43,283 nucleotides of DNA from an uncultured Slackia sp. (GTDB lineage: Bacteria > Actinomycetota > Coriobacteriia > Coriobacteriales > Eggerthellaceae): assembly GCF_934630525.1 (NCBI RefSeq), contig NZ_CAKTVX010000015.1:1-43283 (forward strand), given 5' to 3'. The notes beneath the pieces are model-generated. The model saw only the letters and a list, made by a program, of their open reading frames with translations. It was not told the origin of the DNA and did no database searches. Below, piece by piece: positions 1 to 6,520 of the stretch. The position numbers and the translations under genes are program-made. Position 1 is the first letter of the stretch. Every line of letters begins with the position of its first letter.

Positions 1-60
1 CGTTCAGCCGCTGCGCGTTCAGCCGCTGCGCGTTCAGCCGCTGCGCGTTCAGCCGCTGCG
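1..60. repeat. Four tandem 15-bp repeats in the methyltransferase gene
   Basis: The unit CGTTCAGCCGCTGCG is present four times in perfect tandem and the array is cut by the window edge, so the real copy number is unknown. It lies inside the minus-strand methyltransferase frame, where each unit encodes the pentapeptide AAAER, so copy-number changes keep the frame. Confidence 0.9.
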
Positions 61-749
61 CGGCTCGAAAGCAGAAGCCCGCCGCCGAAAATCGCCTTCC
101 CGCGCTTCTTCTGCTCGTCGAGCGCGCCGATCGGCTCGGCGTCCGCCCGCTTGAGCCTGAACGGCGTATGGTGCGCCGCGAACCATTGTGCGCGCGCAGC
201 CGTCAGCACGTTGTCGGGGTACTCGTAGTTCCCAACTTGGCGCTTCTGCTCCTTGAGCCTCGCCTTGTTCGCCTCGTTCAGCCTGTCGCTAAGCGCGGGG
301 TCGGCTTCGAGCACGTGCTCCTCGTCGAGGTTCGTCACAAAGCCCGTGCGCACCACGGCACCGTTCGCGTACGTGATATTGCAATCGCAGACGATGTGGT
401 CGACCTTCATCACGACGCTCCTGCCTCCCAAGCACGTGAGCGACGGGGCGAAGAGGAAGAAGCGTATGCCTCGCTGCAGGTAGAATTCCTGAATCTTCGA
501 CAGGATCGAGAACGGCGGATTGTCGACCACGCAGCATCCATCGGGGTACTCGAAGCGCTCGTAATTGCCGCCGGGCCAGAACGGGCGCACGACGTCATCG
601 GCATCGACGCCCCAGCGCTCGCGCACGTATTCGAGCACGACTGCGTATATCTCGGGCGGCGTGATGCAGTCGTCCGTGGTCTTCTTCGGCTTGAACTTCT
701 CGATGAACGCGTCGTAATCCCCGAAGCTCTCCTTCGATTGGCCCATCAT
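1..749 (-). CDS. Phage DNA adenine methyltransferase (partial, runs off left edge)
   Basis: My own translation of the minus strand from ATG 749 (or ATG 746, better spaced from the AGAGGAG ribosome binding site) stays open to the window edge, about 249 codons. Near residue 75 it has VVDNPPFS, the DNPPF form of the catalytic (N/D)PPY/F motif of N6-adenine methyltransferases, preceded by a TPPEIY segment typical of phage Dam-like enzymes. It probably methylates phage or host adenines, protecting phage DNA from restriction. The visible C-terminal end is an Ala/Glu/Arg-rich tandem repeat. It follows the HNH gene after a terminator and 180 bp of non-coding DNA, so it probably has its own promoter. 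The specific methyltransferase family is inferred; the NPPF motif is seen. Confidence 0.72.
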   Translation of the reverse strand, partial: MMGQSKESFGDYDAFIEKFKPKKTTDDCITPPEIYAVVLEYVRERWGVDADDVVRPFWPGGNYERFEYPDGCCVVDNPPFSILSKIQEFYLQRGIRFFLFAPSLTCLGGRSVVMKVDHIVCDCNITYANGAVVRTGFVTNLDEEHVLEADPALSDRLNEANKARLKEQKRQVGNYEYPDNVLTAARAQWFAAHHTPFRLKRADAEPIGALDEQKKRGKAIFGGGLLLSSRAAAERAAAERAAAERAAAE

Positions 750-928
750 GCTCCTCTCTCTCGGTTGGAGCATGTTCCGCCAAGCGTCACCTGGGCGGCA
801 TCGGGCAACGTCACCCCCGATTTCTATTTTCGGGCGGAAATACCTTCCGTGGGGCGGCGGCCAGGGTCGGCGAACGGCGTTTCGTGATTTTCTATACCCC
901 TCCCGTCCTCGGCGAACGGTATCGGGCA

Positions 929-954
929 CAAGAAAAGCCGCCTGTGGGCGGCTT
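929..954 (-). terminator. Intrinsic terminator after the HNH gene
   Basis: On the minus strand an 8-bp stem (AAGCCGCC/GGCGGCTT) with loop CACA is followed by TTTTCTTG. It sits 20 bp past the HNH stop codon and separates that transcript from the methyltransferase gene. I see no clear sigma-70 promoter in 750-928. Confidence 0.75.
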
Positions 955-973
955 CCGTGAGCGGTATTCTTTT

Positions 974-1402
974 TCATTCTTCGGGCGAGCGGCGGGCATC
1001 CCCTCGGCGCAGCGCGGCGTCGGCGAGGGCGTGGCACCTTCCGCACAGCGGCACCAGATTGCCCCCGTGGTTTCCGCCTCCGCTTCGCAGCGGCGTCATG
1101 TGATGGACTCCGCAGCCAGGCAGCATGCGCCACTTGCCCGACGCCTGGCGCACGGCCACGGGCTTGCCGCAGCGGGCGCACATGCCGCCGTGCGAGGCGA
1201 TGGCGCGCTCGCGGTTGACCCGGTACTCTGCACCGCCGTATGCCTTGCGCCACGGCTCGGCGCTCCTGTCCCTGCCTTTGTCGCGCTCCTTGGCCCGCGC
1301 GATCGCGGCGGGGCTCGCGGCCCTCGCGCTGCATTGGCAGCGGCCGCCTGGCGGCACGGGCCTCTTGCATCTCGGGCATGTCCGCCACATCTTAGGCCTC
1401 AT
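974..1402 (-). CDS. HNH endonuclease
   Basis: This 142-residue protein has an N-terminal zinc ribbon (CPRCKRP...GRCQC), a central CARCGK pair and an HNH core: VHHMTPLRSGG, then GGNLVPLCGRCH. The histidine pair, the Asn of GGN and the C-terminal CxxCH fit the metal-finger HNH fold. The ATG at 1402 has GGAGA four bases upstream. In many tailed phages an HNH nuclease lies next to the terminase genes and helps DNA packaging; I infer the same here, with terminase to the left of the window. It could alternatively be a free-standing homing nuclease, but there is no intron around it. Confidence 0.85.
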   Translation of the reverse strand: MRPKMWRTCPRCKRPVPPGGRCQCSARAASPAAIARAKERDKGRDRSAEPWRKAYGGAEYRVNRERAIASHGGMCARCGKPVAVRQASGKWRMLPGCGVHHMTPLRSGGGNHGGNLVPLCGRCHALADAALRRGDARRSPEE

Positions 1403-1463
1403 CGCGTCTCCTTCCGCAAAGGCCCGGGGAGGAGGGAAACCCGGGCCGCGGAAGACATGATGC

Positions 1464-1847
1464 CTACCTGGTCACCGCCTTGGCGGTCTCGACCTCTTCC
1501 GACTCGCCGGGGTAGCAGAACTTGCACGCGATGCCCTCGGCCTCGAGCGCGTCGGCCACTCGCCGCGCGTTCGCATTGCTGATGCCGAAGGGGCCGTCGT
1601 CGCGCCCGTGCTCGTCGTACTCTTCCTGCGTGCGGTAGTACGTGAGCGAGACCGTGGCCGGCACAACCTCGGCTGACAGGATGTCCTTCACGACGTTTCG
1701 CACGGTATAGTCCGCCGCGGCCTTCTCGCCCATGAGCCATTCGGCCACATCGTCCGGCACGGGATATTCGCCGGACTCCCAGCGCTTAACGCTGCGGCGG
1801 TCGACCCCGACCGCTTCGGCCACGTCCTGCTGGCTCAGTCCAAGCAT
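1464..1847 (-). CDS. XRE/YdiL-like HTH protein, 5' end apparently frameshifted
   Basis: The frame reads MLGLSQQDVAEAVGVDRRS..., a helix-turn-helix of the XRE type with the RWESGE recognition-helix end, followed by about 75 residues of unknown function. Only ATG 1847 is available in this frame. It has no ribosome binding site and cuts off the first helix: the residues before it, STFRE, continue the HTH pattern without a start codon. A proper start (ATG 1923 with GAGGAGG) opens a different frame that runs through the same DNA to 1786. A single-base indel near 1850-1880 would join the two. So this is either a disrupted DNA-binding gene, a sequencing error or recoding. DNA binding is likely from the motif; its target is unknown. 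Confidence 0.55.
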   Translation of the reverse strand: MLGLSQQDVAEAVGVDRRSVKRWESGEYPVPDDVAEWLMGEKAAADYTVRNVVKDILSAEVVPATVSLTYYRTQEEYDEHGRDDGPFGISNANARRVADALEAEGIACKFCYPGESEEVETAKAVTR

Positions 1848-1923
1848 TTCGCGGAACGTGCTCGCGCTGCGGCACCGCGACCGACGTGCGGCCGATGCTC
1901 GACTGGCCGTATATGACGGGCAT
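1786..1923 (-). other. Out-of-frame 5' segment of the HTH gene
   Basis: ATG 1923 follows GAGGAGG with ideal spacing and begins MPVIYGQSSIGRTSVAV, but the frame passes through the DNA of the HTH domain and stops at 1786 after 45 residues. Because the upstream gene ends at 1926, this is the position where the next gene of the operon would be expected to start. It is best read as the true N-terminus of the HTH protein, separated from the rest by a frame change. Confidence 0.5.
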
Positions 1924-1925
1924 CG

Positions 1926-2060
1926 CTACCGCCTCCTCTTCATCAGCAGCTCGCACAGCTCGCGCGTCTGCGACAGCCTCTCGAGCGCGCGGATCAGCAT
2001 CATCAGCGTGGCCGCCCATCCGAGGCAGAGCAGCGCGATGCACGACAGAGCCCACATCAT
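1926..2060 (-). CDS. Small phage membrane protein (44 aa)
   Basis: ATG 2060 overlaps the stop of the upstream gene in an ATGATG/TGA arrangement, which implies translational coupling. The product starts MMWALSCIALLCLGWAATLM, one hydrophobic segment of about 20 residues, followed by a charged tail ending KRRR, so it is predicted as a single-pass protein with a cytoplasmic C-terminus. No family is recognised. The gene also carries the ribosome binding site of the next gene. Small membrane proteins are common in phage early operons; the function is unknown. Confidence 0.6.
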   Translation of the reverse strand: MMWALSCIALLCLGWAATLMMLIRALERLSQTRELCELLMKRRR

Positions 2061-2512
2061 GCCAGCCACCTGACCTCGTGGCCGCGGTACTGCACGGCCT
2101 CGCCGACCTTCGCGCCGCTTCGGCTGCGCAGGCTCGCGAGCGCCTGCCTCGGGAATCCCTCGGCCGTCGCGGCCTCCGCCTGCGACTCGTAGCGCCTGCC
2201 GTCGACCTCCACGGGCTTGCCCGGGTAGCCTCGGCGCTTCTTCATGGCCTCGATTCCCCGCTTGGACGCCTCGCGCATCTGCGCCGCTATGGTGCCGCGC
2301 TCCAACGCGACGGCCGATGCGGGGTTGCCGCGCTCGTCGCGCCTGATGCCCGCGCGCCCGTCGGCGTGCAACGGCTCGCACTTGGTCGGCGAGGGCTTGC
2401 CCGTGCGCGGGTCGAAGTAGCTTATCTGCAGCGGCGGGAGCTTACGGCCGCTCTCGCGCGGTTCGAGCACCGCCGACGGGCCGGCCATGCGGTAGTCGCT
2501 ACTGTGGGTCAT
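2057..2512 (-). CDS. Phage protein of unknown function
   Basis: The start at ATG 2512 follows GGAGGAGC and overlaps the stop of the preceding gene by four bases, giving 151 residues from MTHSSDYRMAG to EVRWLA. The C-terminal half contains a stretch (YPGKPVEVDGRRYESQAEAA and then FPRQALASLRSR) resembling short modified or repeated DNA-binding segments found in phage proteins, where a residue pair in the middle would contact DNA; this is only a resemblance. There are no membrane segments. It lies in a tightly coupled operon of small genes between the dUTPase and HNH genes. Confidence 0.65.
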   Translation of the reverse strand: MTHSSDYRMAGPSAVLEPRESGRKLPPLQISYFDPRTGKPSPTKCEPLHADGRAGIRRDERGNPASAVALERGTIAAQMREASKRGIEAMKKRRGYPGKPVEVDGRRYESQAEAATAEGFPRQALASLRSRSGAKVGEAVQYRGHEVRWLA

Positions 2513-3048
2513 TGCTCCTCCTTCGCCTCTTCGTCCTTCATGCGCTTGATTGCCTTGTCCATCTCGGCGAGCAGGCCTTTCTTCGCCTTCTCGACCAGCT
2601 CTCCTTCCTGCTCCGCGGGGCACCACATTCCAGGCAGCGAGTTGTTCAGGCCTTCGAGCTTGCAATCGTTCCGAACGAGGTACTTGCACTCAACGCCCAG
2701 CACCTTCACCGCGATGAGCGCCGCGAACTTCTCGCGCTTCACGTCGATTGCCTTCAGGTGCTCTTCCTCGGGCCATTCCAGCGCGTTGCCCATGTCGGCC
2801 TTCTTCTCTTCGAGGCACGAGGACGGCTTGCCCTTGTACGCGTTCTGCAGCGCATACGAGGACGCGAAGACGACCTTCACCGCCTCGACGTCTGTTTCGA
2901 CGATTCTTACGTCGAGCAGGCCAGCCGTTTCGACGGGCTTCGGAACCTTCGCGATTCTGCGGTTGAGATTCGCATTCTCTTCTTTGAGCAACTCGTTCTC
3001 GCGCCTGAGCTTCTTGTGCTCCTCGATGAAGAAATCTTCGAGATTCAT
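2509..3048 (-). CDS. Coiled-coil phage protein of unknown function
   Basis: The start is ATG 3048, overlapping the previous stop as ATGA, and gives 179 residues. The N-terminus is highly charged and heptad-like (FFIEEHKKLRRENELLKEEN), predicting a coiled coil over about residues 8-40. The C-terminus is another charged helix rich in Lys and Glu ending KEEQ. Four cysteines (CLEEK, VECKYL, NDCKL, MWCPAE) lie between. I recognise no enzyme motif. It is likely a cytoplasmic accessory protein of the early operon. Confidence 0.65.
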   Translation of the reverse strand: MNLEDFFIEEHKKLRRENELLKEENANLNRRIAKVPKPVETAGLLDVRIVETDVEAVKVVFASSYALQNAYKGKPSSCLEEKKADMGNALEWPEEEHLKAIDVKREKFAALIAVKVLGVECKYLVRNDCKLEGLNNSLPGMWCPAEQEGELVEKAKKGLLAEMDKAIKRMKDEEAKEEQ

Positions 3049-3305
3049 TTCTCCTCCTTGTCTCCGAAGTCCACGAGCGGGACCTCGATCACGCTGCAGC
3101 CGATGAAACTCGTGACCGCGAAATCGTCCTCGTCGCGCTGGCGCGGCTCGCGCACCCTCGCGCATTCTTCCGCGGCGGCTTTGTCGGTGAAGGCGATTAC
3201 CGGGTATTCCCACGCGTCTTCCCATTCGCCGCCGAAGTCGGTCACGAGCCAAATCGTGCGCTTTCGCGCCTTCGCATCCGGCTCGGTTTTAAAACGGCCC
3301 CCCAA
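3045..3305 (-). CDS. Small phage protein, TTG start
   Basis: This 86-residue frame starts with TTG at 3305, eight bases after a strong GAGGAGG, and overlaps the next gene by four bases. It reads as a small alpha/beta protein (RTIWLVTDFGGEWEDAWEY ... VIAFTDKAAAEEC) with an acidic end. The TTG start is chosen because no ATG lies nearby and the ribosome binding site is unambiguous. No family is recognised; position and coupling support that it is real. Confidence 0.6.
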   Translation of the reverse strand: MGGRFKTEPDAKARKRTIWLVTDFGGEWEDAWEYPVIAFTDKAAAEECARVREPRQRDEDDFAVTSFIGCSVIEVPLVDFGDKEEK

Positions 3306-3396
3306 GCTGGCTCACCTCCTCGCACCATCCATCGCTCCCGTATTGGCTGATGAACCACGGTGCGTTGTCCATGATTTCCCCGAGCGGGTCTTCCAT
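3289..3396 (-). CDS. Possible 35-aa phage peptide
   Basis: ATG 3396 opens a 35-codon frame (MEDPLGEIMDNAPWFISQ...) that ends with TAA at 3289, overlapping the TTG start of the following gene by 17 bases. It fills the otherwise empty gap between two coupled genes and contains the ribosome binding site of the next one. Its own ribosome binding site is weak (GAGAGA), so it may work mainly as a translated spacer. Unknown function. Confidence 0.4.
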   Translation of the reverse strand: MEDPLGEIMDNAPWFISQYGSDGWCEEVSQLGGPF

Positions 3397-3417
3397 CGCG
3401 TATCTCTCTGCGGTCGC

Positions 3418-3651
3418 TCATTTGCGCACCTCCTTCCCGCTCAAGACATGCAGCACCCATTGGGCGGGCACCATCGCGCAGCCATACACGTATTCGCCGC
3501 TCGGCGGCTCGGAAGGGTCGAAACAGAGCCTGTCGGCGAACAAGCCGTCGTCGCCTTCCATATCGTAGAGGTCGATTCGACTCGAAAGAGCTCGGCATTC
3601 GTCAACAAGCTCTTCGATTGTCTCGGGGTGCTTCTTTTCGCACGTCATCAT
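3418..3651 (-). CDS. Small acidic phage protein
   Basis: The start is ATG 3651 in an ATGATG overlap with the previous stop, giving 77 residues (MMTCEKKHPETIEELVDEC...). It is acidic, with SRIDLYDMEGDDGLFADRL and a C-terminal hydrophobic strand MVPAQWVLHVL. No family or catalytic motif is recognised. The four-base overlap with the upstream gene indicates co-translation. Confidence 0.6.
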   Translation of the reverse strand: MMTCEKKHPETIEELVDECRALSSRIDLYDMEGDDGLFADRLCFDPSEPPSGEYVYGCAMVPAQWVLHVLSGKEVRK

Positions 3652-4400
3652 CGCTCCGCCTCCTCTTCGATGCCCGCGAGCTTCTTGGCGCGGGCTATCA
3701 TGTCGAGGCGGGCGTTCTGCCAGCATATGCGTCCGGTCAGCCTTGACCCGTGCGGACAGTCTTCGCACGACGTATTTTCTGAGTCGATGCCAAGATAGAA
3801 GCATGCGTGTTGCATCGCATCCTCTTCCAGCTTCTCCCAGCTGTCGGCAGGCTCGGGCTTCTCATGAGACAAACGCGGCGCATCAGCGCTCACGAGTATT
3901 CCATCGCTGTCCTCGAGGCCAACCGTGCAGTAGCTCCCATTGGTCCCATGGAAGCTAACGACTTTCAGCGGCTCGGGGTCGTCATCTCGGTACACGATGT
4001 CGCCGACGGCAATTGGGGCGTCATCCGCGCCAACAAACGACGCCGTTGGCACCCGGCGACAACGGTGTGAGGCCGTGTCTTCGGCGCGATTATGCAGGCT
4101 GAGCGACCAGCTTGTTCCATTCCAGTGCATGCCGTACACCTTCGTAACTTCGTTCTCGAAACACACCGCATCCCCGATGTGAATCGGCACGCCGTCGGCA
4201 TCGAGCGGCAGCTTCATGTACGCATCGGGCTGAAAACCCTCGGCGTTGCCCTTCCAATCGTCGAGCTCCGCCTGCAGCTCGGCGTTCTCCTCTTCGAGCG
4301 CCTTGAGCTTCGAGACGTGGTCGCTCATGATGTGATTCGCCTCGCTCATGAGGGTTTTCGCCTGCTTCAGGTCTTCGATTCCCGCTTTCAAACTAAGCAT
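3648..4400 (-). CDS. Phage protein with coiled coil and repeated small beta domains
   Basis: ATG 4400 follows the dUTPase stop directly (TAGATG). The 250-residue product has an N-terminal coiled coil (about residues 5-50, DHVSKLKALEEENAEL), then two similar modules that begin DADGVPIHIGDAV and ADDAPIAVGDIVY, each a small beta unit of the 'GVPIxxGDxV' kind seen in many coriobacterial and clostridial phage proteins. A C-terminal segment has CEDCPHGSRLTGRICW, a possible metal site. The internal duplication suggests a scaffold or nucleic-acid-associated role, but the function is unknown. Confidence 0.75.
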   Translation of the reverse strand: MLSLKAGIEDLKQAKTLMSEANHIMSDHVSKLKALEEENAELQAELDDWKGNAEGFQPDAYMKLPLDADGVPIHIGDAVCFENEVTKVYGMHWNGTSWSLSLHNRAEDTASHRCRRVPTASFVGADDAPIAVGDIVYRDDDPEPLKVVSFHGTNGSYCTVGLEDSDGILVSADAPRLSHEKPEPADSWEKLEEDAMQHACFYLGIDSENTSCEDCPHGSRLTGRICWQNARLDMIARAKKLAGIEEEAER

Positions 4401-5015
4401 CTACTCCACCCCCGTGCTTCCGAAGCCACCTTCGCCGCGCTCGGTGTCTTCCAATCCGTCAACCATCCTGAATGTCGGCAATTCGCATGGAATCACGACC
4501 AGCTGCGCGATGCGCTCGCCCGCCAGCACGCTGCTCGGCGTGCAGCCCGCGTTGAAGAGCGGCACCTTGATTTCGCCCGTGAAGCCCGCGTCGATGATTC
4601 CCACGCCGTTCGCCATGAGCAGGCCGCGCATGCAAAGGCTGCTGCGAGCCGCCAGAAGACCGAAATAGCCCTCGGGGATGCTCACGCGTACGCCAGTGGG
4701 CACCATGGCGAATTGCCTGCTTCCGATGGAGCAGTACTCGCACGCTCGCAGGTCTGCGCCAGCGTCGTGCATGTGGGCGCGCGTCGGCATCTGGTCGGCT
4801 GCGCACACGGTTTCGATTTCCGCCACGCCAGCCAGCCTTCGCGCTCGGCGATTCCACTCGTCGACGGCTTCCTCCTTCGTGCCGTATACCACGACCGAGC
4901 AGTGGCAGTGCTCGCACTCGACCGCCCAAGCGCGGCCGCCGTAGATGCTCTCCATGTTCTCGAGCCACGCACTGTGGTCGCATCTCGGGCATCGCTCAAT
5001 CTTGGTTTCGCTCAT
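4401..5015 (-). CDS. dut: Lar-like zinc ribbon fused to dUTP diphosphatase
   Basis: The 204-residue protein starts at ATG 5015 (AGGAAGAG upstream). Residues 1-60 match the Lar restriction-alleviation type: CxxC at 9/12 and 34/37, then the diagnostic KEEAVDEWNRR. Residues 78-204 carry the five dUTPase motifs: HDAGADLRA (83-91), RSSL (124-127), GVGIIDAGFTGEI (137-149), GERIAQ (167-172) and the glycine-rich RGEGGFGSTG (193-202). The catalytic Asp of motif 3 (D142) is present. dUTPase hydrolyses dUTP to dUMP and keeps uracil out of phage DNA; it acts as a trimer. Fusion of the two domains is unusual. The C-terminal function is well supported, the Lar part by pattern only. Confidence 0.88.
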   Translation of the reverse strand: MSETKIERCPRCDHSAWLENMESIYGGRAWAVECEHCHCSVVVYGTKEEAVDEWNRRARRLAGVAEIETVCAADQMPTRAHMHDAGADLRACEYCSIGSRQFAMVPTGVRVSIPEGYFGLLAARSSLCMRGLLMANGVGIIDAGFTGEIKVPLFNAGCTPSSVLAGERIAQLVVIPCELPTFRMVDGLEDTERGEGGFGSTGVE

Positions 5016-5218
5016 CTCTCTTCCTCCAAGTCCCTGCCGCAGTATGGGCAGAATCGAATGTCCTCCATCGCGTACTCGACCATGCATCCGTCGCTGTCGA
5101 ATTCCGCTACCAGCTTCGGCGGGCTCATGGCCGAGTCGATCGCGAGCACGAAGCCCGTGCCGCGCTCGCGCATGTCGGACTCGGCGCGCGAGTACGGCTC
5201 GCAGCGCTCGCAGCTCAT
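5012..5218 (-). CDS. Small zinc-ribbon phage protein
   Basis: The start at ATG 5218 overlaps the previous stop by four bases and the product has 68 residues. It contains CERC near the N-terminus and FCPYCGRDL near the C-terminus, two CxxC knuckles that would form one zinc ribbon, with an acidic beta region between them. Such small zinc-ribbon proteins are common in phage early operons. Function unknown. Confidence 0.62.
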   Translation of the reverse strand: MSCERCEPYSRAESDMRERGTGFVLAIDSAMSPPKLVAEFDSDGCMVEYAMEDIRFCPYCGRDLEEER

Positions 5219-5451
5219 CGCATCCCCCATTCCGGATGCATGGCCATCCACTCGCGGCTCGTCATGGCGGGGCGCTCGGGAGGCTTGCTCGCCTCCTCGA
5301 TGCGGGGGATGGCCCATGCCTCGCCCTCGTCTCCCGCGTCGTAGGTGCGGCCGTCCTTGAGCCGCCTGATATGCGTCGGGACGAAGCGCTTCTCGGCAGC
5401 GTCCCACTCGGTGTCGTAGACGATGCCCGACAGCCTCGGCCTCTCGTCCAT
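5215..5451 (-). CDS. Small phage protein, first gene of the leftward operon
   Basis: The 78-residue product (MDERPRLSGIVYDTEW...) starts at ATG 5451 with AGGAGG five bases upstream. It is the first gene after the 189-bp repeat-bearing gap (5452-5640) and heads a chain of overlapping genes to about 3045 or beyond. It has a beta-rich N-terminus and the C-terminal segment MTSREWMAMHPEW, but no recognised domain. Confidence 0.6.
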   Translation of the reverse strand: MDERPRLSGIVYDTEWDAAEKRFVPTHIRRLKDGRTYDAGDEGEAWAIPRIEEASKPPERPAMTSREWMAMHPEWGMR

Positions 5452-5562
5452 GGCTCCTCCTGTCTCTACGAAGGGCGATACTCGGCCGAAGCCTCCTGTA
5501 TCAGCCCGGATACTCTTCTAGGTCTAATTTGGGTATATATGGATTAATATTGGATACGACGG

Positions 5563-5576
5563 CATAACCCCAGGTC
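5563..5576. repeat. 14-bp site resembling one at the prophage right end
   Basis: CATAACCCCAGGTC here matches CATAACCGCAGGTC at 16665-16678 in 13 of 14 positions, and both are preceded by an AT-rich TTGGG(T)ATAT tract. One copy is at the integrase-proximal prophage end, the other beside the three 22-bp-period repeats. They could be integrase arm sites or an old attachment sequence; chance is not excluded. Confidence 0.35.
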
Positions 5577-5587
5577 GCGAGGTGCCG

Positions 5588-5645
5588 AGTGTGCCCCTAT
5601 TCGGCGAAAAGTGTGCCCCTATTTCCAAAAAAGTGTGCCCCTATT
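5588..5645. repeat. Three direct repeats, 14-bp core, 22-bp period
   Basis: AGTGTGCCCCTATT occurs at 5588-5601, 5610-5623 and 5632-5645, exactly 22 bp apart, each followed by a purine/A-rich spacer. The spacing is two helical turns, as in iterons and multi-site operators. An AT-rich tract (5519-5556) lies next to them. The last copy supplies the stop codon of the neighbouring gene. The pattern (TGTGCCCC repeated near a terminus) also recalls ends of IS21-family insertion sequences, but no istA/istB gene is present. Confidence 0.85.
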
Positions 5646-6054
5646 TCGCCTGGAAGGGCCCGAGCAGGTAAAGGCTCGGATGCCCCTTCACGCCGTCGGT
5701 CACCTTGGCCGCGAAGCCGCAAGCGCACAGCTGGGCGAATACCGATGAGGGCGAGTACGGGCCGCGGCGCGAGCCTATGACGCGCTGCGCCTCGGCCTTG
5801 CTCATCTGCACCGTGGCCACCGCTTCGGCGTCCACGTCGGCCATGCCCCGCGACTCGAGGTAATTGTCGAGCTGCTCGCGCTCCCACTCCTTGAGCCTGC
5901 CGCCGGGCCTCTGCGCCATGAGCATGCTCCTCGCGAGCCTCCTGGCCGGCACTCCCTCGACGGCCTCGTAGGCCTCGAGCTGCGCGGCGGTGACGGGAGC
6001 CCACCTCCCGCCGTCGAGCGGGCGGGCCGCAGGGAGCCCGATGGAATCGGCCAT
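5641..6054 (-). CDS. Phage replication-region protein of unknown function
   Basis: ATG 6054 starts a 137-residue protein 19 bp after ssb. It is Ala/Arg-rich with helical segments (TAAQLEAYEAVEGVPARRLA, then KEWEREQLDNYLESRGM) and a C-terminal region that could be a winged helix (KAEAQRVIGSRRGPYSPSSV). No family is recognised. Its TAG stop lies inside the third 14-bp repeat, so the last residues may have been created by, or be shared with, that repeat. Confidence 0.65.
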   Translation of the reverse strand: MADSIGLPAARPLDGGRWAPVTAAQLEAYEAVEGVPARRLARSMLMAQRPGGRLKEWEREQLDNYLESRGMADVDAEAVATVQMSKAEAQRVIGSRRGPYSPSSVFAQLCACGFAAKVTDGVKGHPSLYLLGPFQAK

Positions 6055-6073
6055 GCGGCCCTCCTCTCATCCG

Positions 6074-6520
6074 CTAAAAGGGAATCTCGTCGTCGTAGGC
6101 CACGGCCTGCGGCTGCACGCCCATCGAGGCGTAAGCCTGCGCCGTGCCCCGCTGCATGCCCTGGGCGCGCTGCTGGCCCTGCTGCTGGCCGTCGCGGCTC
6201 ATGAATTCGAGCTCGTCGACAACGACTTCGAGCTTGCTGCGCTTGCCGCCGTCTTGGGCTTCCCATTGCGACCAGCGCAGCTTGCCCTCGATTGCGACCT
6301 TGCTGCCCTTGGCGAGGAAGCGGGAGACGCTCGCGGCGCGGTTGCCGAACATAGTGCAATCCACGAAGTTCGCGTAGTCCTCGTACTGGCCCGTCTGCTG
6401 GTTCTTGCGGCGGTCGTTGACGGCAACGCCGAAGCTCAGAATCTGGAAGCCGCTCGGGGTTTCGCGAAGCTCCGGGTCGCGCGTGAGATTGCCAGTGATA
6501 ACCACTTTGTTGATGCTCAT
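6074..6520 (-). CDS. ssb: Single-stranded DNA-binding protein
   Basis: The 148-residue product is a standard SSB: OB-fold start MSINKVVITGNLTRDPELR, core VNDRRKNQQTGQYEDYANF and FLAKGSKVAIEGKLRW, then a Gln/Gly-rich linker and the acidic tip DDEIPF, which binds partner proteins. It coats single-stranded DNA during phage replication and recombination. It is directly adjacent to the recT stop (6521) and forms a cassette with recT and the YqaJ exonuclease. Confidence 0.95.
   Translation of the reverse strand: MSINKVVITGNLTRDPELRETPSGFQILSFGVAVNDRRKNQQTGQYEDYANFVDCTMFGNRAASVSRFLAKGSKVAIEGKLRWSQWEAQDGGKRSKLEVVVDELEFMSRDGQQQGQQRAQGMQRGTAQAYASMGVQPQAVAYDDEIPF

Noticed and set aside
1..60. Possible CRISPR array at the left edge
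   Set aside because: The units are directly abutting 15-mers without spacers and read as codons of the methyltransferase gene.
5588..5645. Possible CRISPR repeats
   Set aside because: The repeat core is only 14 bp with eight-base spacers; the geometry fits iterons, operators or IS ends.
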